The notes beneath the pieces were generated by a model that was not told the origin of the DNA, made no database searches, and saw nothing but the letters and a program-made list of their open reading frames with translations. DNA of 64,000 bases from Diphasiastrum complanatum (Eukaryota > Streptophyta > Lycopodiopsida > Lycopodiales > Lycopodiaceae). Made by a program: the position numbers and the translations under genes. How positions within the stretch are numbered: the stretch's first letter is position 1; each line of letters starts with the position of its first letter. The DNA lies in the NCBI GenBank assembly GCA_029204225.1, contig CM055098.1, positions 5,697,246 through 5,761,245 of the forward strand, given 5' to 3'. Positions 60,641-64,000 of the stretch are shown one piece after another.

Positions 60641-61012
60641 AGTTAGTACAGCACCAACCGCAAAGTCGCTAGCATCTGTTTCGACCACAAATGGCTGATT
60701 GGGGTCGACGACTTTTAAAACTGGTGCAGTAGCTAAAGCTGTTTTGAGACCATCAAAGACTGTTGTGCGGACTCCAATTTGAACTCCTTTCCCTTCCCCT
60801 TAAGAAGATTTGTTATAGGAACTGCTATCTAAGCATATTCTTTGACAAATCGTCTATAATATCCCACCAAACCTAGAAAGACCTGTAGATCTAAAATATT
60901 CTGAGGTCTCAGCCAACTGAGTATGACTTTAACTTTACTTGGGTCCATCTTAATCCCATCTGCCGAGATAATGTGACCCAAATAAGCTATTTCTTAAACA
61001 AAGAATTCACAT

Positions 61013-61855
61013 TTAGGTTCTTAGCATAAAGGTTATGCTTTCTAAGCAATCGAAATACCTTTCTGAGGTGTTTAAGATGCTCCTTCCTCGTTTTACTATA
61101 GACAAACTGAAAAACTTAGCCCCGTCGAGTTGATCAAACAACTCGTCTGCCCGAGGCATTGGATACTTATTCTTAATAGTGACCTTATTGAGGGCTCTGT
61201 AATCTACACAAAGACGCATAGACCCCTCCTCCTTTTTCACCAGAAGGGGTGATGCCCATGGTGAACTATTATTAGTCTGAATTTGGCCTTTCCCAAGATA
61301 ATCTGATAACTGCCCAGTAATTTCTTCATCCTCTGTTCGGCTAACCCGATACGGAGGTTTAGAAACAGGTGCTACACCTGGTACTAGGTTTATTACATGA
61401 TCTACATCTCTGCTAGGTGGTAAACCATGCGGTAAATCTTCAGGAAAAACATCTTTAAATTTAGACAATAAAGTTTCTAATTTATTTACTTGCTGTTGTA
61501 AAGAACTGGAAATAGAAACTTCTAGAATAAACTGAAGGTCACATAAGAATACCTGATGGTCGCTATCCCCGATTAGCTGACGGAGCTCTGAACTGCAGAC
61601 CATAGGACTGTTGGAGACATCATGCTCCCCCTGCAACTGGATCTCTCTGCCATTACGCTGAAAGCTGAGGGTGTTCTCCTGATAATTTCTGTGGAGGGAA
61701 GGCCCTAAGCTGTAGAGCCAGTCTCTCCTGAGAACAAGGTCTGTACGATCCAGGTGCATTATTTGAAAGTTAATTTCATCTTGATACCCCAGAATATCAA
61801 GATTTAAGCTGCTTACCATAGTCTCCCAAATTTTCTTGTCTTCACCCTTGGCCAA
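61013..61855 (-). pseudogene. gypsy protease and N-terminal RT, core deleted
   Basis: The protease remnant has [18 protein letters not shown]. After a linker come [52 protein letters not shown] and [20 protein letters not shown] with [13 protein letters not shown]. At about 61107 the sequence jumps directly to [17 protein letters not shown], which normally follows YxDDIL. The segment with SGYHQIR, the GLxNAPxxF motif and the YxDD is therefore deleted. Confidence 0.85.
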
Positions 61856-61966
61856 AGAAACTATTTACCTATGTTGACTAAGTACCTCTGGAAGTCTGAG
61901 TTTCTTAACTAGGGTGTAGTTGATGAAATTATGGGTTGCCCCATCATCAACCATGACTCTTACTGA

Positions 61967-62491
61967 CTAGTTTCCAATCTCACCATGCATACGTACTAGA
62001 TCGTGTGGCCCAAAGCTTATGGGTCTCCCTAGCATTGCAGAGGTCAATTGGCAACAGTGTTCATGATCTTCATGAAACACTTTTATCTCGGTAGCTGCCG
62101 AGTTATTTGGGAAGCTTACAGTTTGTACAAGGTGAACTTGTTTTTTATCTATTTTATCTTTTTTGATAAATGGCCCCTTGGGACACTGCCTGACTGTGTG
62201 ACCCTTGCCCATACACACAAAGCACAACGTCCCCTTTCTCGAAATCCTCTGGTTTCAAGGGCTGAATGAGTGATGGACGTTTTTGAGGAGCATCATTTTT
62301 AACTTTTTCCTCTTTCTTTCTTTTTAAAAATTTCTTTTCTCCTTGGTAACCAAATCGTCGAGTTCTTGGATGAATTGCTCCTGCTCTTCCACTTCCATAG
62401 GTTCTTTCCCAATACTGACATCCAAGGCTTCTGTTTCCAATTCGTCGATGCCTCTCCCTGGGGGTTGATCAGGTCCCTGAGGAGTGGTCAT
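61967..62491 (-). pseudogene. gypsy gag remnant with CCHC knuckle
   Basis: Starts MTTPQGPDQPPGRGIDE at 62491, continues with an acidic block (EPMEVEEQEQFIQELDD) and, after frame changes near 62330 and 62230, the knuckle CFVCMGKGHTVRQC (C-x2-C-x4-H-x4-C). The capsid domain is absent between the acidic block and the knuckle. Confidence 0.7.
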
Positions 62492-62859
62492 TTTTGGAAC
62501 GGAAATAGATATACCTTAGATTCTTACTAAAACAAGAAGAAAGATTGACTGAAATTGAAAAACCGAAAGGTATAATACTTAGCTCTGTCTCAGGACTATA
62601 CTTCCAAAGAAAAAGCAAAAAAACCCCTCAGTCTTTCGATGGCTGTGAAATCTGGTTCCCCCAATCTGCATGCAGGGTCTGCTGTCCCGGATTCATAGTG
62701 ATGAAGGCTGAAATTTGTCAAAAAACCTCTGATTTTTTGCTTACCACAGCCTTCCCCTATTTGCTAAAAGCTTCTAGCAAAGTTCTGAGTGCTGAAACTA
62801 CAGTGATGGACTTGTAGGTTGAATTTGCAGCACCAATTCTATATATTTTCCAGCGAAGG

Positions 62860-63150
62860 GCCTGCAGCACTGCAGCGACGGACCTGTTCTCCGATTCTGA
62901 TCTGAATCCTTGCCGGAAGTATGGATTTCTGAGCTGGAACTCAGCGATGGACCTGCATCAGGGCAGTGATGGACCTGCTCACCAATTCAGACCCGAAATC
63001 CGCTCAATTTGCAACGAATTGTACTGAAAGTACAGCGATGGATCTGCAGATATCTAACTCCCTGTCCAGCGCTGGTTGTGCCTTTAATTTGGCCCTCCAA
63101 ATCTGCTTGCAAACGAAGGTTTTGAAGCTGCAACTACAGCGATGGACATC
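62860..63150. repeat. Repeated CAGxGATGGACCTGC blocks
   Basis: Six or more blocks such as GCAGCGACGGACCTG, CAGCGATGGACCTGC, GCAGTGATGGACCTGC and CAGCGATGGATCTGCAG, spaced 15-70 bases apart, each able to form a CAG/CTG-closed hairpin. The core CAGCGATGGA is the same as in the PLE-tail hairpins. No gene that I can support lies in 63.15-64.0 kb. Confidence 0.6.
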
Positions 63151-64000
63151 AAGGCATACCGTTATGGATAACAGTAAATAAATTTTCCACCACTTGAACT
63201 TCCTTCTCAAGGGAGAAATCCAAAGTAAGAGGTGGAACTTGAGACCAAAATTGCTTGGGTTTCTCCCTTATTTTAAGTGCCACATGTCAACACTTCAGGC
63301 TGCCTATTGTCACTAATCTAAGTATGGAACATGTTTTGAGGTGGGAACTACTTGTACTAAGTACTAGAGGAAACCAAACAAACAACAAATGCATTGAGAA
63401 AATACACTATAATTTTCTTATGACATCAAAGATACAGCAAGTTCCAACACTAAGTAAATAGGAGTAAGTGAAATCACAACTTATCAATGGATCATCCTGA
63501 AGATCCAAACATATGAGGCTATTCAAGAGCAGTACAAAGATAAAACTTATTCAGGAATAACTTGCTTAAGCCTTGCAATAACGGGATAGATCAGAAGTTG
63601 TATGAGAAAAAACTTTTAAAAATGCTCGGTCCAATTAAAAGCAATAGATAATGCTCATAATGTAACAAATTCCAATTTTTTTCTTTGTAGGAAGAGTAAA
63701 ATTGTAGGAATATGCAGCAAATGGGAAGCGACACCTGGCTTGGCTGAAAAAATCAGGATGGTTGTGCAATATGATTAGATCTAGCATGCAATATTGGTTG
63801 TCTTGAAAAAATGGGCGTAGTCCGACCAGACACAACTTTAGTATAGTTAAAAGTGTGCTATAAAACCAGAAAGAAGCTAACAACCATCGATTGTCCCCAG
63901 CTTCTAATAATACATCCCATAGAAGAATAGGTGTTTTAAGTGATTAGCATCTGTGTTTCAAAGAGCCATGACACGATGTATTCTCCATGAAGCCATTAGT

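Larger units (their letters stand above)
58904..62491 (-). mobile_element. Ty3/gypsy element, gag-pol with RT core deleted
   Basis: Minus-strand order: short gag with zinc knuckle, protease, RT, RNase H, integrase, the Ty3/gypsy order. The capsid part of gag and the RT catalytic centre are missing, and stops and frameshifts are present. I could not identify LTRs or a PBS. The sequence beyond 62.5 kb (GCAGxGATGGACCTGC repeats) may be its 5' untranslated region. Confidence 0.85.

Overview
This is a transposon-rich stretch of a land-plant nuclear genome. The evidence is spliced GT-AG genes, a plant-type DnaJ/HSP40 gene with a C-terminal CAQQ prenylation box, Ty1/copia and Ty3/gypsy elements with plant-type motifs, hAT and CACTA-like DNA transposon termini, and many long CT/GA microsatellites. 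The Penelope-like reverse transcriptase at 21-31 kb has motifs that I associate with streptophyte algae and seed-free plants. A fern or another seed-free plant is therefore a reasonable guess, but I cannot prove it from the sequence.

Layout. 0-5.4 kb: a fragment of an unrecognised protein, then a minus-strand Ty1/copia element that lacks integrase, is cut off inside RNase H and carries a solo LTR of another family within its own LTR. 5.4-7.0 kb: a CACTA-like terminus and a 1.1-kb palindrome made of two inverted LTR-like arms around a primer-binding-site-like core. 7.1-8.9 kb: a decayed minus-strand gag with three unusually spaced zinc knuckles. 12.8-15.7 kb: the only clearly complete host gene, a seven-exon DnaJ type A co-chaperone with heat-shock-element-like sites upstream. 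16-21 kb: tandem duplications, a copia scrap and long CT tracts. 21.5-31.6 kb: two copies of a Penelope-like retroelement in tandem, the upstream one 5'-truncated. 31.7-40.2 kb: scraps, a duplicated gene 3' end, and a 1.3-kb satellite built on CGAAAAA. 40.2-44.4 kb: a plus-strand copia with its reverse transcriptase deleted, then another copia tail. 46.6-49.9 kb: three hAT-type non-autonomous elements with 8-bp target duplications. 50.4-53.6 kb: five phase-compatible exons of an unrecognised host gene. 54.5-55.7 kb: a plus-strand gypsy gag. 58.9-62.5 kb: a minus-strand gypsy pol with its catalytic core deleted.

The two host genes sit between decayed elements. No transposable element in the window looks capable of moving by itself: each is truncated, frameshifted, stop-ridden or missing a catalytic domain. 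The most novel material is in and around the Penelope-like pair. The 3' tails of the two copies are far more alike than their coding parts. They carry two recurrent short hairpin families, one of which shows compensating changes in its stems (a loop TGGATT/TGGATA, an inner stem and an outer stem separated by a three-base bulge). The same hairpin occurs elsewhere in the window.
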